Source of the DNA: Streptomyces althioticus
Lineage (GTDB): Bacteria > Actinomycetota > Actinomycetes > Streptomycetales > Streptomycetaceae
Direction: 5' to 3'
NCBI GenBank assembly: GCA_014649355.1
Contig: BMSW01000023.1
Coordinates: 27,290-91,289 of the forward strand
DNA: 64,000 bases
The translations under genes were made by a program, and so were the position numbers. The notes beneath the pieces were generated by a model. It saw only the letters and a program-made list of their open reading frames with translations, ran no database searches and was not told where the DNA came from. Of this stretch, positions 1-8,322 are shown in pieces. The stretch's first letter is position 1; each line of letters begins with the position of its first letter.

Positions 1-773
1 CCATGGTCGTGGCGGCCCAGGTGGGCACGGTGCCCGCGTTCGTGCTCGCCTGGGGCGGCTCGGCCGCGGTGGCGGGGGTGTACGGCTGGGCCCAGTCCGG
101 CATCCGGCCCCTGCTCACCGGGGCCCGGCCGTGGATCCGCGACCACCGTGACCTCGGCTACCGCTACCTGGTCGAGAACACCTGCGTGAGCGGTGCGGGC
201 CAGCTGCGCGCGTACGGGCTCGGCGCCATCGTCGGCGTCGGCGCGGTCGGCGTCGTCCGGGGCGCCGAACTGCTGCAGGGCCCGTTCCTGGCCGTGCTGA
301 TGGGACTGACGCTGGTCACCGTGGCCGAGGCGGCGCGGATGCTGCGGCAGGCCCCGCACCGGCTCGGCCGGTTCTGTCTGTTCCTGGGCGGCGGCCAGGC
401 GGTCGCCGCCCTGCTGTGGGGCTGCGTGCTGCTGCTGATGCCGGACCGGGCTGGGGAGCTGGTCCTGGGAGACGTCTGGCCCGCCGCCAAGGAACTCATT
501 GTTCCGGCCACCCTCAGTGTCGCGGGGGCCGGTGTCGGTACCGGAGCGGCCGCCGGGCTGCGCGCGCTCGGCGCGGCCCGGCTCAGTCTCCGGTGCCAGA
601 TCTTCGCCTCGGTCTGCTACGTGGGCCTCGGGATCGGCGGTGCGGCCCTCGGCGGCACCGTCGGCTCGGCCTGGGGGGCCGCCGCCGCATCGGTGTGCGG
701 ATCGGCCGCGTGGTGGCTGCACCTGAAGATCGCACTGCGCGAGCACCACCGAGATCTCTCATCCGTGAAGTGA
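1..773 (+). CDS. Polysaccharide flippase-like membrane protein (C-terminal part)
   Basis: This is the downstream part of a multi-spanning membrane protein whose start probably lies left of the window; an in-frame ATG at position 3 is not preceded by readable upstream sequence. The visible 256 residues contain six to seven hydrophobic segments rich in Gly, Ala, Val and Leu, ending in a short charged tail (REHHRDLSSVK). The pattern resembles the C-terminal half of Wzx/MATE-type oligosaccharide flippases, though no family-defining motif was recognised. It ends 7 nt before a glycosyltransferase gene and leads a tightly packed run of sugar genes, which supports a role in exporting a surface polysaccharide or its lipid-linked precursor. 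The family call is inference from topology and context. Confidence 0.55.
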   Translation, partial: MVVAAQVGTVPAFVLAWGGSAAVAGVYGWAQSGIRPLLTGARPWIRDHRDLGYRYLVENTCVSGAGQLRAYGLGAIVGVGAVGVVRGAELLQGPFLAVLMGLTLVTVAEAARMLRQAPHRLGRFCLFLGGGQAVAALLWGCVLLLMPDRAGELVLGDVWPAAKELIVPATLSVAGAGVGTGAAAGLRALGAARLSLRCQIFASVCYVGLGIGGAALGGTVGSAWGAAAASVCGSAAWWLHLKIALREHHRDLSSVK

Positions 774-780
774 GGACGTC

Positions 781-1728
781 ATGACCGCGCAACCCCGGCT
801 GAGCATCGGCCTGCCCGTGTACAACGGCGAGGAGTACCTCGCCGAGTCGCTGGAGGCCCTGCTCGGCCAGACGTACGAGGACTTCGAGTTGGTCGTCACC
901 GACAACGCGTCGACCGACGGGACCGAGGACATCTGCCGCCGCTACGCCAAGCAGGACTCCCGGATCCGGTACATCCGGCTGCCCAGGAACATCGGCGCCG
1001 CGCCGAACCACAACTACGTCTTCACCCAGTGCCGCGGCGAGCTGTTCAAGTGGGCCTCGCACGACGACCTGTACGCCCGTGACCTGCTGAAGCGCTGCGT
1101 GGAGGCGCTGGACGAGCACCCGGACGTGATCCTCGCCCACAGCGACCAGGCCGTCATCGACGAGGACGGCAAGGTCAAGGTGCCGTACGCGTACACGCTG
1201 AACACCGGCTCGCCGCACGCCCCGGAGCGGTTCCGCAGCCTCCTGTTCGAGCCCGGCGGCGACGACTTCTACGGCGTGATGCGCGCCGACGTGCTGCGCC
1301 GGGTCAAGCCGCACGACAGCTACCACCACGCGGACCGCACGTTCGTCGCCGAGATCACCCTGCACGGACGCTTCCACCAGGTGCCGGAGCTGCTGTACTT
1401 CCGCCGCGACCACCCCACCCGCGCCGAGCGGGCCAACCCCTCCAAGCGCGCCCGCTGCGTCAACCTGGACCCGCGCCGCGCGGGAGTGCTGCACCCGACG
1501 CCCCGCCTCCTCGCCGAGTACGTGTGGGGGTTCGTGTCGGCGGTGAAACGGGCGCCGCTGTCCGCCGCCGACCGGCGCGCCTGCTACCGGCACCTGGCCT
1601 CGTGGGCGACCAGCCGGGTCCGCCCGGGCGCCGGCGAGCGGGTCGAGGACCGGACTCCGGTCGACCCGGCCGCGCTCGACGTCTCCGTCGACGCCCTGGT
1701 CGCCGGCCGTGAGAGGGGTGCCGCGTGA
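781..1728 (+). CDS. Family 2 glycosyltransferase
   Basis: A 315-residue inverting (GT-A fold) glycosyltransferase. The N-terminus (LSIGLPVYNGEEYLAESLEA) is the standard family 2 opening, followed by the nucleotide-sugar binding VVTDNASTDGTEDI near residue 40 and a WASHDDLY segment near residue 95 that supplies the metal-binding acidic pair. No transmembrane segment is obvious, so it probably acts at the inner face of the membrane on a lipid-linked acceptor. The start ATG follows the upstream gene by 7 nt and the stop overlaps the next gene by 4 nt, so it is translationally coupled. Donor and acceptor sugars cannot be read from the sequence. Confidence 0.85.
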   Translation: MTAQPRLSIGLPVYNGEEYLAESLEALLGQTYEDFELVVTDNASTDGTEDICRRYAKQDSRIRYIRLPRNIGAAPNHNYVFTQCRGELFKWASHDDLYARDLLKRCVEALDEHPDVILAHSDQAVIDEDGKVKVPYAYTLNTGSPHAPERFRSLLFEPGGDDFYGVMRADVLRRVKPHDSYHHADRTFVAEITLHGRFHQVPELLYFRRDHPTRAERANPSKRARCVNLDPRRAGVLHPTPRLLAEYVWGFVSAVKRAPLSAADRRACYRHLASWATSRVRPGAGERVEDRTPVDPAALDVSVDALVAGRERGAA

Positions 1729-2945
1729 CGTCTTCCCGAGTGGGCCTCTTCGGTCTGTTCGGCTCCGGGAACGTCGGCAACGACGGCTCACTGGTGGCGC
1801 TCCTCGACCATCTGCGCGCGGACCGTCCGGAGGCGGAGGTGGACGCCCTGTGCGGCGGCCCCGAGACCGTCACGGCCCGGTACGGCATACCCGCGGCACG
1901 GCTGCACTGGTTCCGCGGCGAGTACCGCACGGCGGCGCGCCCGGGCGACATCCTGGGCAAGGGCGTGGGCAAGCTCGTGGACGCCTTCCGCATCGCGGCC
2001 TGGGTGCGCCGGCACGACGTCGTGCTCGTCCCCGGCACCGGGATCCTGGAGAGCACCCTGCCGCTGCGGCCGTGGGGCATGCCGTACTCGCTGTTCCTGG
2101 TGTGCGCGGCGGGGCGGCTGCTGCGCACGCCGGTCGCGCTGGTCGGGGTCGGGGCGTCCGAGACCGGCAGCCGGCCGGTGCGGGCGCTGACCCGGTGGGC
2201 GGCGCGGCTGGCCGCGTACCGGTCCTACCGGGACACCCTGTCGCGGGACGCGATACGGGCGATGGGCGTGGACACCCGGCACGACGAGGTGTACGCGGAC
2301 CTGGTGTTCGCCCTGCCGACTCCCCCGCCGGGCGACTCCTCCGGGCCGGCCGGGCCGGTGTGCGTGGGCGTCATGGACTTCGGCGGCAGCAACGACGAAC
2401 GGGACCGGGCGGACGAACTGCGCCGCCGCTACCTGGACGGCATGACGCGGTTCGTGCGCGCACTGGCCGCGGAGGGCAGGCCGGTACGGCTGCTCACCGG
2501 CGACGACGTGGACCGGCCGGTATCCGAGGCGATCCTCGAGGCGGTCGACTCCCCGCTGGTCACCGCCGCCGCGACGGCGTCGCTGGGCGACCTCATGAAG
2601 GAGATGGCGGTCGCGGACACGGTGGTGGCGACCCGCTACCACAACCTGGTGTGCGCGCTGAAGGTCGGCACCCCGGCGCTCGCCGTGAGCTACGCGGCGA
2701 AGAGCGACCGGCTGATGGCCGACATGGGGCTGGGCGAGCACTGCCACCCGGCGCGGGACATCGACGCGGGCCGGCTGCTCGAGCAGTTCCACGCGCTGGA
2801 GCGGAACCGGGCGGAGGTCAGGCGGACCCTCGTCGAGGGCAACCCGGTCCTGGCCGGGCGGGTCCGCCGCCAGTTCGAGGCGCTGAACGCGCTCTTACCG
2901 GCGTCCGGCGCCGCCCCCGACCCCGCACGACAGGAGACCCCATGA
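1725..2945 (+). CDS. Polysaccharide pyruvyl transferase family protein
   Basis: A 406-residue soluble protein. Its opening (GLFGLFGSGNVGNDGSLVAL) matches the Gly/Asn-rich start of the polysaccharide pyruvyl transferase family (CsaB/WcaK type), and the C-terminal half has the family's SLGDLMKEMAVADTVVATRYH segment with the conserved Arg-Tyr-His. Such enzymes transfer pyruvate from phosphoenolpyruvate to a sugar as a ketal. It overlaps both neighbours by 4 nt (ATGA type), placing it in one operon with the glycosyltransferase and the epimerase. A TTA leucine codon, very rare in Streptomyces, lies at 2895-2897 near the C-terminus and could make translation depend on the bldA tRNA. Confidence 0.78.
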   Translation: MTSSRVGLFGLFGSGNVGNDGSLVALLDHLRADRPEAEVDALCGGPETVTARYGIPAARLHWFRGEYRTAARPGDILGKGVGKLVDAFRIAAWVRRHDVVLVPGTGILESTLPLRPWGMPYSLFLVCAAGRLLRTPVALVGVGASETGSRPVRALTRWAARLAAYRSYRDTLSRDAIRAMGVDTRHDEVYADLVFALPTPPPGDSSGPAGPVCVGVMDFGGSNDERDRADELRRRYLDGMTRFVRALAAEGRPVRLLTGDDVDRPVSEAILEAVDSPLVTAAATASLGDLMKEMAVADTVVATRYHNLVCALKVGTPALAVSYAAKSDRLMADMGLGEHCHPARDIDAGRLLEQFHALERNRAEVRRTLVEGNPVLAGRVRRQFEALNALLPASGAAPDPARQETP

Positions 2946-3502
2946 AGGTGACCGAGGTCCCGGCGATCGCCGGGGCGTTTCTGTTCGAGCCGACACCGTT
3001 CACCGATGAACGAGGCTTCTTCTGCCGCACGTTCGACGCGGACGTCGCGCGGTCCGCGGGCATCGACCCGGACGCCTTCGTCCAGGACAGCCTGTCCCGT
3101 TCGGTGCGGGGCGTGGTGCGCGGCATGCATCTGCGGTCCGGGGAGGGCGAGGCCAAGCTGGTGCGCTGCTCCCACGGCCGGATCTTCGACGTGGTGGTGG
3201 ACCTGCGGCCCGGCTCGCCGACGTATCTGCGCCGGGCCACGTTCGAGCTGTCCGGCGACACGCAGGCCACGCTGTACGTGCCGGCGGGCTGCGCGCACGG
3301 CTTCCAGGCGCTGACGGACACCGCCGACACGTCGTACCGGATCGACCGCGAGCACGACCCGTCGGAGGACGTGACGATCGCCTTCGACGACCCCGAACTC
3401 GCCGTCCCCTGGCCGCTGCCGGTCACGCTGACGTCCGAACGGGACCGCAAGGCGCCGGGCCTGGCGGAGGTGCTGAGGACGCTGGAGGTGAAGGCGCCAT
3501 GA
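2942..3502 (+). CDS. dTDP-4-dehydrorhamnose 3,5-epimerase family protein
   Basis: A 186-residue cupin of the RmlC family, which epimerises dTDP-4-keto-6-deoxyglucose at C3 and/or C5. Visible family features are the early FTDERGFFCRTF, the RGMHL segment near residue 61 carrying the likely catalytic His, the CSHGRIFDVVVDLR strand, the YVPAGCAHGFQAL segment and the closing FDDPELAVPWP. The usual RGLHYQ is changed to RGMHLRSG, so activity as a true double epimerase is less certain; a 3-epimerase or related sugar epimerase is possible. Start and stop overlap neighbouring genes by 4 nt. The first two enzymes of the dTDP-sugar route (RmlA, RmlB) are not beside it but occur at 29.8-31.8 kb in the NRPS cluster. 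Confidence 0.82.
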   Translation: MKVTEVPAIAGAFLFEPTPFTDERGFFCRTFDADVARSAGIDPDAFVQDSLSRSVRGVVRGMHLRSGEGEAKLVRCSHGRIFDVVVDLRPGSPTYLRRATFELSGDTQATLYVPAGCAHGFQALTDTADTSYRIDREHDPSEDVTIAFDDPELAVPWPLPVTLTSERDRKAPGLAEVLRTLEVKAP

Positions 3503-4824
3503 ACGGTGAGGAGTGGGAGCTGCCCCGGTCGCGGGCGGTGAACGAGCGGCTGCACGCGGCGATCCCGGGCGGGGCGCACACGTACGCCAAGGGCGACGAC
3601 CAGTACCCGCAGGACCTGGCGCCGGTCATCGACCACGGCCGCGGCGCCCGCGTGTGGGACGTCGACGGAAACGAGTACCTCGAGTACGGCTCGGGGCTGC
3701 GGTCGGTGAGCCTCGGTCACGCCCATCCGCGGGTGCTGGAGGCGGTACGGCGGGAGCTGGAGCGGGGCAGCAACTTCGTGCGCCCGTCGGTGGTGGAGGC
3801 CCAGGCGGCGGAGCGGTTCCTCGCCACGGTGCCGACCGCCGAGATGGTGAAGTTCGCGAAGAACGGCTCCGACGCGACCACGGCGGCGGTGCGGCTGGCG
3901 CGCGCCGTCACCGGGCGCACCCGGGTCGCGCTCTGCGCGGACCACCCGTTCTTCTCGGTGGACGACTGGTTCATCGGCACCACGCCCATGTCGGCGGGCA
4001 TCCCGTCGCAGACCACGGACCTGACGGTGACGTTCCCCTACGGGGACCTGGCCGCCGTGGAGGCGCTGTTCGACCGGTACCCGGACGAGATCGCCTGCCT
4101 GATCCTGGAGCCGGCCACCCAGACGGAGCCGCCGCCGGGTTACCTCGCGGGGCTGCGCGACCTCGCGCACCGCCACGGGAGCGTGCTGGTCTTCGACGAG
4201 ATGATCACCGGCTTCCGCTGGTCGGAGGCGGGCGCCCAGGGCCTGTACGGGGTGACCCCCGACCTGTCCACCTTCGGCAAGGCGCTGGGCAACGGCTTCG
4301 CGGTGTCCGCGCTGGCCGGGCGCCGCGAGCTGATGGAGTGGGGCGGGCTGCGGCACGACGGCGACCGGGTGTTCCTGCTGTCCACCACGCACGGCGCGGA
4401 GACGCACGCCCTGGCGGCGGCGATGGCCGTGCAGACGACCTACGTGGAGGAGGGCGTCACCGCCCGGCTGCACGCGCTGGGCGAGCGGCTGGCCGCGGGC
4501 GTCCGGGACGCGGCGGCCGCGATGGGCGTCGCCGACCATGTCGTGGTCCGGGGCCGCGCCAGCAACCTTGTCTTCGCGACGCTGGACGCGCGGGGCCGCC
4601 CGTCGCAGGAGTACCGGACGCTGTTCCTGCGCCGCCTGCTGACCGGCGGGGTGCTGGCCCCGTCGTTCGTGGTGAGCGGCGCGCTCGAGGAGGCCGACGT
4701 CGACCGCACGGTGGACGTGGTCGGCCAGGCGTGCGCGGTGTACCGCAAGGCGCTGGACGCGGGCGATCCGACGCCGTGGCTGGGGGGCAGGCCGGTGCGG
4801 CCGGTGTTCCGGCGGACGGTGTGA
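3499..4824 (+). CDS. Glutamate-1-semialdehyde aminomutase-like PLP aminotransferase
   Basis: A 441-residue class III PLP-dependent enzyme. Family marks are the N-terminal NERLHAAIPGGAHTYAKGDD, the substrate/PLP region KFAKNGSDATTAAVRLAR, the LVFDEMITGFRWSEAG stretch that holds the PLP-pyridine Asp, and STFGKALGNGF with Lys261 as the Schiff-base lysine. It resembles HemL-type aminomutases but sits last in a polysaccharide operon (start overlaps rmlC-like stop), so it more likely aminates or rearranges a sugar or glyceryl precursor than makes tetrapyrroles. A strong hairpin follows the stop codon. Substrate is unknown. Confidence 0.8.
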   Translation: MNGEEWELPRSRAVNERLHAAIPGGAHTYAKGDDQYPQDLAPVIDHGRGARVWDVDGNEYLEYGSGLRSVSLGHAHPRVLEAVRRELERGSNFVRPSVVEAQAAERFLATVPTAEMVKFAKNGSDATTAAVRLARAVTGRTRVALCADHPFFSVDDWFIGTTPMSAGIPSQTTDLTVTFPYGDLAAVEALFDRYPDEIACLILEPATQTEPPPGYLAGLRDLAHRHGSVLVFDEMITGFRWSEAGAQGLYGVTPDLSTFGKALGNGFAVSALAGRRELMEWGGLRHDGDRVFLLSTTHGAETHALAAAMAVQTTYVEEGVTARLHALGERLAAGVRDAAAAMGVADHVVVRGRASNLVFATLDARGRPSQEYRTLFLRRLLTGGVLAPSFVVSGALEEADVDRTVDVVGQACAVYRKALDAGDPTPWLGGRPVRPVFRRTV

Positions 4825-4831
4825 GGTGAGG

Positions 4832-4867
4832 GCGTGGGGCGCCGTTCCTCGGACCGGCGCCCCACGC
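4832..4867. terminator. Bidirectional hairpin terminator
   Basis: A perfect 13-bp inverted repeat (arms 4832-4844 and 4855-4867, 10-nt loop, GCGTGGGGCGCCG stem) lies between the convergent aminotransferase and PAP2 genes. It can serve both strands. No T-run follows, as is common in Streptomyces. Confidence 0.7.
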
Positions 4868-4886
4868 TCCCCCGGCCGGCAACCCG

Positions 4887-5570
4887 TCACCTCACCTGGG
4901 TGCGGCGGGCGTCGGCCACCCGGTCGATCACCCAGGCCGCCGCCGGCACCACCGCCAGCGCGGTGCAGCAGCCGCCCACGGTGTCCGTCGGGTAGTGCGC
5001 CCCGGTGGCGACCTGGGCCCAGCCCATGAGGGCGCCGGCGGCCGAGGCGACGGCCAGGGCGAGCACGGTCCCCGACGTCGGACCGAGCCCGAACCGCCCC
5101 GCCGCGAGCAGCGCCAGGGCGAGGGCGAACGCCGTGAGGAAGGCGGTGTGGCCGCTCGGGAAGGCCAGGTTGTCGTCGCCGTTGATGGTGCGCGCGGCGA
5201 GCGGTTTGAGCAGCCGCGTCACCCCGACGGCGAGGGCGGGTCCGGCGAGCAGCAGGACGGCGGCGCGGGTCCTGCGGGCCCTCAGGCAGCCGACGACACC
5301 GGCCGTGAGCAGCAGCAGGGCTCCCCCGGGGTCACCCAGGAAGTCCGTCGCGTTCGCGAGATGCCACCAGGGCGCCCCGACGCCGTACGCGGCCTCCCCG
5401 ATCCGGGCGTCCGTCCGGCCGGGCACGGCGTCACCGGCGTACCGGACGCCGAGCACGAGGACCACGAGTCCGGCGAGCACGGCGACCACGGCAAGACGCC
5501 CGCGCATCACCACGGGCAGCACCGCCGCAGCGGTCACCTTGCCGTCCGTCACCGTCACCGTGCCGCCCAC
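4887..5570 (-). CDS. PAP2-family membrane phosphatase
   Basis: A 227-residue protein with about five or six hydrophobic segments. It has the PAP2 signature blocks: a lysine-led first motif (LLKPLAARTING, lacking the usual Arg-Pro pair), the central FPSGHTA near residue 140 and the third motif GAHYPTDTVGG with the conserved His and Asp. PAP2 enzymes dephosphorylate lipid phosphates such as undecaprenyl pyrophosphate or phosphatidic acid at the outer membrane face. A GTG start is used, preceded by a purine-rich stretch. It stands alone between a polysaccharide operon and a small hydrophilic gene. The altered first and third motifs leave substrate and even full activity uncertain. Confidence 0.82.
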   Translation of the reverse strand: MGGTVTVTDGKVTAAAVLPVVMRGRLAVVAVLAGLVVLVLGVRYAGDAVPGRTDARIGEAAYGVGAPWWHLANATDFLGDPGGALLLLTAGVVGCLRARRTRAAVLLLAGPALAVGVTRLLKPLAARTINGDDNLAFPSGHTAFLTAFALALALLAAGRFGLGPTSGTVLALAVASAAGALMGWAQVATGAHYPTDTVGGCCTALAVVPAAAWVIDRVADARRTQVR

Positions 5571-5640
5571 CCCCGTGCAACGCCCCCTTCTCAGGTTAAC
5601 CGACCTACCGGGCGCGCGAGTTGGCGGGACGGATCACCGC

Positions 5641-5675
5641 CGAGGGGCGCGCCGTCGGTCACGGCGCGCCCCTCG
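5641..5675. terminator. Perfect hairpin downstream of small gene
   Basis: Two 15-nt arms (5641-5655 and 5661-5675) pair perfectly around a 5-nt loop. The hairpin lies just past the 3' end of the minus-strand small gene, so it is most likely its terminator; it could also block transcription from the right into the PAP2 gene. Confidence 0.7.
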
Positions 5676-5689
5676 GGGGTGGAGAACCC

Positions 5690-5884
5690 TCACTCCGGAT
5701 GGTCCGGCTGCTGCTCCGGCGGCTTGCCGCCGCCCCGGCCGCCGCCCTTGGCGCCGCGGTCGGTGCCGTGGGCGTGGCCGCCCGCGCCCCGGCCGGGCTG
5801 GGACGCCTTGCGGGCCCCGCTGTCTTGCGGCGTGGCCCCGCCCTTGTCGCTGCGCCGCAGCTCGGGCTGTTGCGGGTTCGACAT
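5690..5884 (-). CDS. Small hydrophilic glycine-rich protein
   Basis: A 64-residue protein starting MSNPQQPELRRSDKGGATP and ending GGKPPEQQPDHPE. It is highly charged, rich in Gly, Lys, Arg, Pro and Gln, with no hydrophobic segment and probably intrinsically disordered. A purine-rich GAGGAG lies a few bases before the ATG and a perfect hairpin follows the stop, both supporting a real gene. No function can be assigned; the antisense frames here give only low-complexity translations. Confidence 0.6.
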   Translation of the reverse strand: MSNPQQPELRRSDKGGATPQDSGARKASQPGRGAGGHAHGTDRGAKGGGRGGGKPPEQQPDHPE

Positions 5885-5974
5885 GGTCTCCTCCTCGCAT
5901 CGCCTGCGCGTCGTGCGCGCCTGCCGCTCCCCGGGTGTCTCGTGCGCGCGGGCCGAAACGCGCTGTCGATCAGG

Positions 5975-6775
5975 TCAGTCGCGTGAGCCGTCGCCCGTGC
6001 CCGGTTCGGCGAGGCGCCGGTGGGCCGCCGCCTTCACGCCGTCGGGCAGGACCTTTCCGGCCAGCCCCTGCGCCTTGGTCATCAGCGACCCGGTGACGGC
6101 CTTCTTCTCGCCCTTCACGATCGCCTCGAACGCCTGCTCCGCCACCTGCTCCGGCGGGTCCTTCTTCATGGAACCCATGCGGGTGTCGTCCGTCATGTCC
6201 GCCCGGTCGAAGAACTCCGTCTCCGTCGGGCCCGGCATGAAGGCGGTGACCGTCACCCCGGTGTCCTTCACCTCCTCCGCCAGCGCCTGCGCGAAGCTCT
6301 GCACGAAGGATTTGGACGCGTTGTAGACGGGCTGGAAGGAGCCCGGCATCTGGGAGGCGACGGACGAGGTGAAGGCGAGCCGTCCCTCGCCGCGCGCCGC
6401 CATCGCCCGCAGCAGCGGCTTGGCCAGCCGTACGGTCGCGGTGACGTTGAGGTCGATGACCGCCTGGTCGTCGGCCAGGTCGGTGTCGACGAAGGCGCCG
6501 CCCTGGCCGACCCCGGCGTTGAGGACGGCGACGTCGACGGTCAGGCCGTCGAGCGCGTCGAGGAGCAGGAAGCGCCCCTCGCCGGTCCGCAGGTCGGCGC
6601 GGACCGCGCGCACCTCCCCGCCCGCCTCCCGCAGCCGCACGGCGGCGGCCTCCAGCTCCTCGTCCTCGGCGTTCACGACGAGGTCGTACCCGTGCGACGC
6701 GAACTGCCGGGCCAGCTCGAGGCCGATGCCGCTGGACGCGCCGGTGATCAGTGCGAGTGGCCGTGTCTCAGTCAT
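5975..6775 (-). CDS. Short-chain dehydrogenase/reductase
   Basis: A 266-residue classical SDR (Rossmann fold, NAD(P)-dependent). It has TGASSGIGLELAR near residue 12 as the cofactor-binding Gly-rich loop, the NAG motif in VLNAGVGQGG, and the catalytic Ser and Tyr-x-x-x-Lys in TSSVASQMPG and VYNASKSF. The start chosen is the ATG giving MTETRPLALITG, which matches the family's usual N-terminus; a longer reading upstream adds an unlikely Arg-rich stretch. It is divergent from the photolyase gene. The DltE/YqjQ-like arrangement (TGPTETEFF after the active site) fits general oxidoreductases; substrate unknown. Confidence 0.85.
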   Translation of the reverse strand: MTETRPLALITGASSGIGLELARQFASHGYDLVVNAEDEELEAAAVRLREAGGEVRAVRADLRTGEGRFLLLDALDGLTVDVAVLNAGVGQGGAFVDTDLADDQAVIDLNVTATVRLAKPLLRAMAARGEGRLAFTSSVASQMPGSFQPVYNASKSFVQSFAQALAEEVKDTGVTVTAFMPGPTETEFFDRADMTDDTRMGSMKKDPPEQVAEQAFEAIVKGEKKAVTGSLMTKAQGLAGKVLPDGVKAAAHRRLAEPGTGDGSRD

Positions 6776-6912
6776 GCGGGACGGGTAACCCCGCCCGCCC
6801 GGGTCACGCACCCCGGCCGCCACCGGCGACGTTTCCCGCGCCGTCCCGGCGGTTACTCGCCGCGGTGCGGCACGACGCATGCCTCCCGCCGCCCGACCTC
6901 CGGAGTGACGCC

Positions 6913-8289
6913 ATGACCGTCGCCGTGGTCCTGTTCACCGCCGACCTGCGTCTGCGCGACCACCCTCCGCTGCACGCGGCGCTGCGGTCCGCGGACGAGG
7001 TGGTGCCGCTGTTCGTCCAGGACAGCGGCATTCACGCGGCCGGCTTCGACGCGCCGAACCGGCGGGCCTTCCTCGCGGACTGCCTGCACGACCTCGACGC
7101 CTCGCTGCGGCAGCGCGGCGGGCGGCTCGTGGTCCGCTCGGGGCCGGTCGTGCGGGAGGTGTGCGCGGTGGCCGCCGCGTGCGGGGCCGCCGAGGTGCAC
7201 ATGGCGGCGGGCGTGACGGCGTACGCCCACCGCCGTGAGGAGCGGCTGCGCGAGGAGCTCGGCGCCGTCGGGGTGGCGCTGCGCGTGCACGAGGCGGTGA
7301 TCACCGCGCTCGCCCCTGGGGCGGTGACCCCGTCCGGCTCGGGCCACTACGGCGTGTTCACCCCGTACCTCCGCCGCTGGTCGCAGCAGACCCTGCGCAC
7401 GCCGCTCGCGGCGCCCCGCGCCGTCCGCGTCCCCGACGGGGTGCGGGGTGAGCCGCTGCCCGTCCGCGCGGACGTGTCCGGCCCCTCCCCCGGTCTCCCG
7501 CCCGGAGGGGAGACGGCCGGCCGGGACCGGCTGGCGCGGTGGTCGCGCTCCGGGGGCATGGCCGCCTACGAGGACCGGCACGACGACCTCGCGGGCGACG
7601 CCACGTCGCGGCTGTCGCCGTACCTCCACTTCGGGACGCTCTCCGCGGCGGAGGCCGTCCACCGGGCACGCGAGCAGGGCGGTCCTGGCGCGGAGGCGTT
7701 CGTGCGTCAGCTCTGCTGGCGGGACTTCCACCACCAGGTGCTGGCGGCGCGCCCCGAGGCGTCCTGGCGGGACTACCGCGCCCGCGACGACCACTGGCGC
7801 GGCGAGGACGACGCCGCCGAGGACATCGCCGCGTGGCGGGACGGCCGCACCGGCTACCCGATCGTCGACGCGGCCATGCGGCAGCTGCGGCACGAGGGCT
7901 GGATGCACAACCGGGCCCGCCTGCTTTCGGCGAGCTTCCTGACGAAGACGCTGTACGTCGACTGGCGGATCGGCGCCCGGCACTTCCTGGACCTGCTGGT
8001 GGACGGCGACGTCGTCAACAACCAGCTCAACTGGCAGTGGGCCGCCGGCACGGGCACCGACACCCGCCCGCACCGCGTCCTCAACCCCACGGTCCAGGCC
8101 AGGCGCTTCGACCCGGACGGCGCGTACGTACGCCGCTGGGTCCCGGAACTCGCGGACGTCGACGGCAGGCGGATCCACGAACCGTGGCGCCTCCCGCCGG
8201 ACCTGCGCGACGCCCTCGGCTACCCCGACCCGGTGGTGGACCTCGCCGAGGGGCTCACCCGTTTCCGTCGCGCGCGGGGCCGCGACTGA
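6913..8289 (+). CDS. phr: Deoxyribodipyrimidine photolyase
   Basis: A 458-residue cryptochrome/photolyase family protein that would repair UV-induced cyclobutane pyrimidine dimers with blue light. Residues 1-130 form the antenna-chromophore domain (VVLFTADLRLRDHPPL). The FAD-binding half carries TSRLSPYLHFGTLS, LCWRDFHHQ, GYPIVDAAMRQLRHEGWMHN, and VNNQLNWQWAAGTGTDTRPHR, all standard for class I photolyases including Trp residues of the electron-transfer chain. The ATG at 6913 is chosen because it begins the domain directly. Its neighbours (FAD oxidoreductase, TspO protein) resemble light- or stress-response gene sets of other Streptomyces, but no LitR-type regulator is present in the window. 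Confidence 0.9.
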   Translation: MTVAVVLFTADLRLRDHPPLHAALRSADEVVPLFVQDSGIHAAGFDAPNRRAFLADCLHDLDASLRQRGGRLVVRSGPVVREVCAVAAACGAAEVHMAAGVTAYAHRREERLREELGAVGVALRVHEAVITALAPGAVTPSGSGHYGVFTPYLRRWSQQTLRTPLAAPRAVRVPDGVRGEPLPVRADVSGPSPGLPPGGETAGRDRLARWSRSGGMAAYEDRHDDLAGDATSRLSPYLHFGTLSAAEAVHRAREQGGPGAEAFVRQLCWRDFHHQVLAARPEASWRDYRARDDHWRGEDDAAEDIAAWRDGRTGYPIVDAAMRQLRHEGWMHNRARLLSASFLTKTLYVDWRIGARHFLDLLVDGDVVNNQLNWQWAAGTGTDTRPHRVLNPTVQARRFDPDGAYVRRWVPELADVDGRRIHEPWRLPPDLRDALGYPDPVVDLAEGLTRFRRARGRD

Positions 8290-8322
8290 CCCACCGGGGG
8301 CCCACGGACACCAGGCGTCACA

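Noticed and set aside
1709..3502. A single 597-codon frame covering the pyruvyl-transferase gene and rmlC
   Set aside because: Its first 400 codons are an out-of-frame shadow of the pyruvyl-transferase gene; only the last 186 codons, from 2942, are the real RmlC-like protein.
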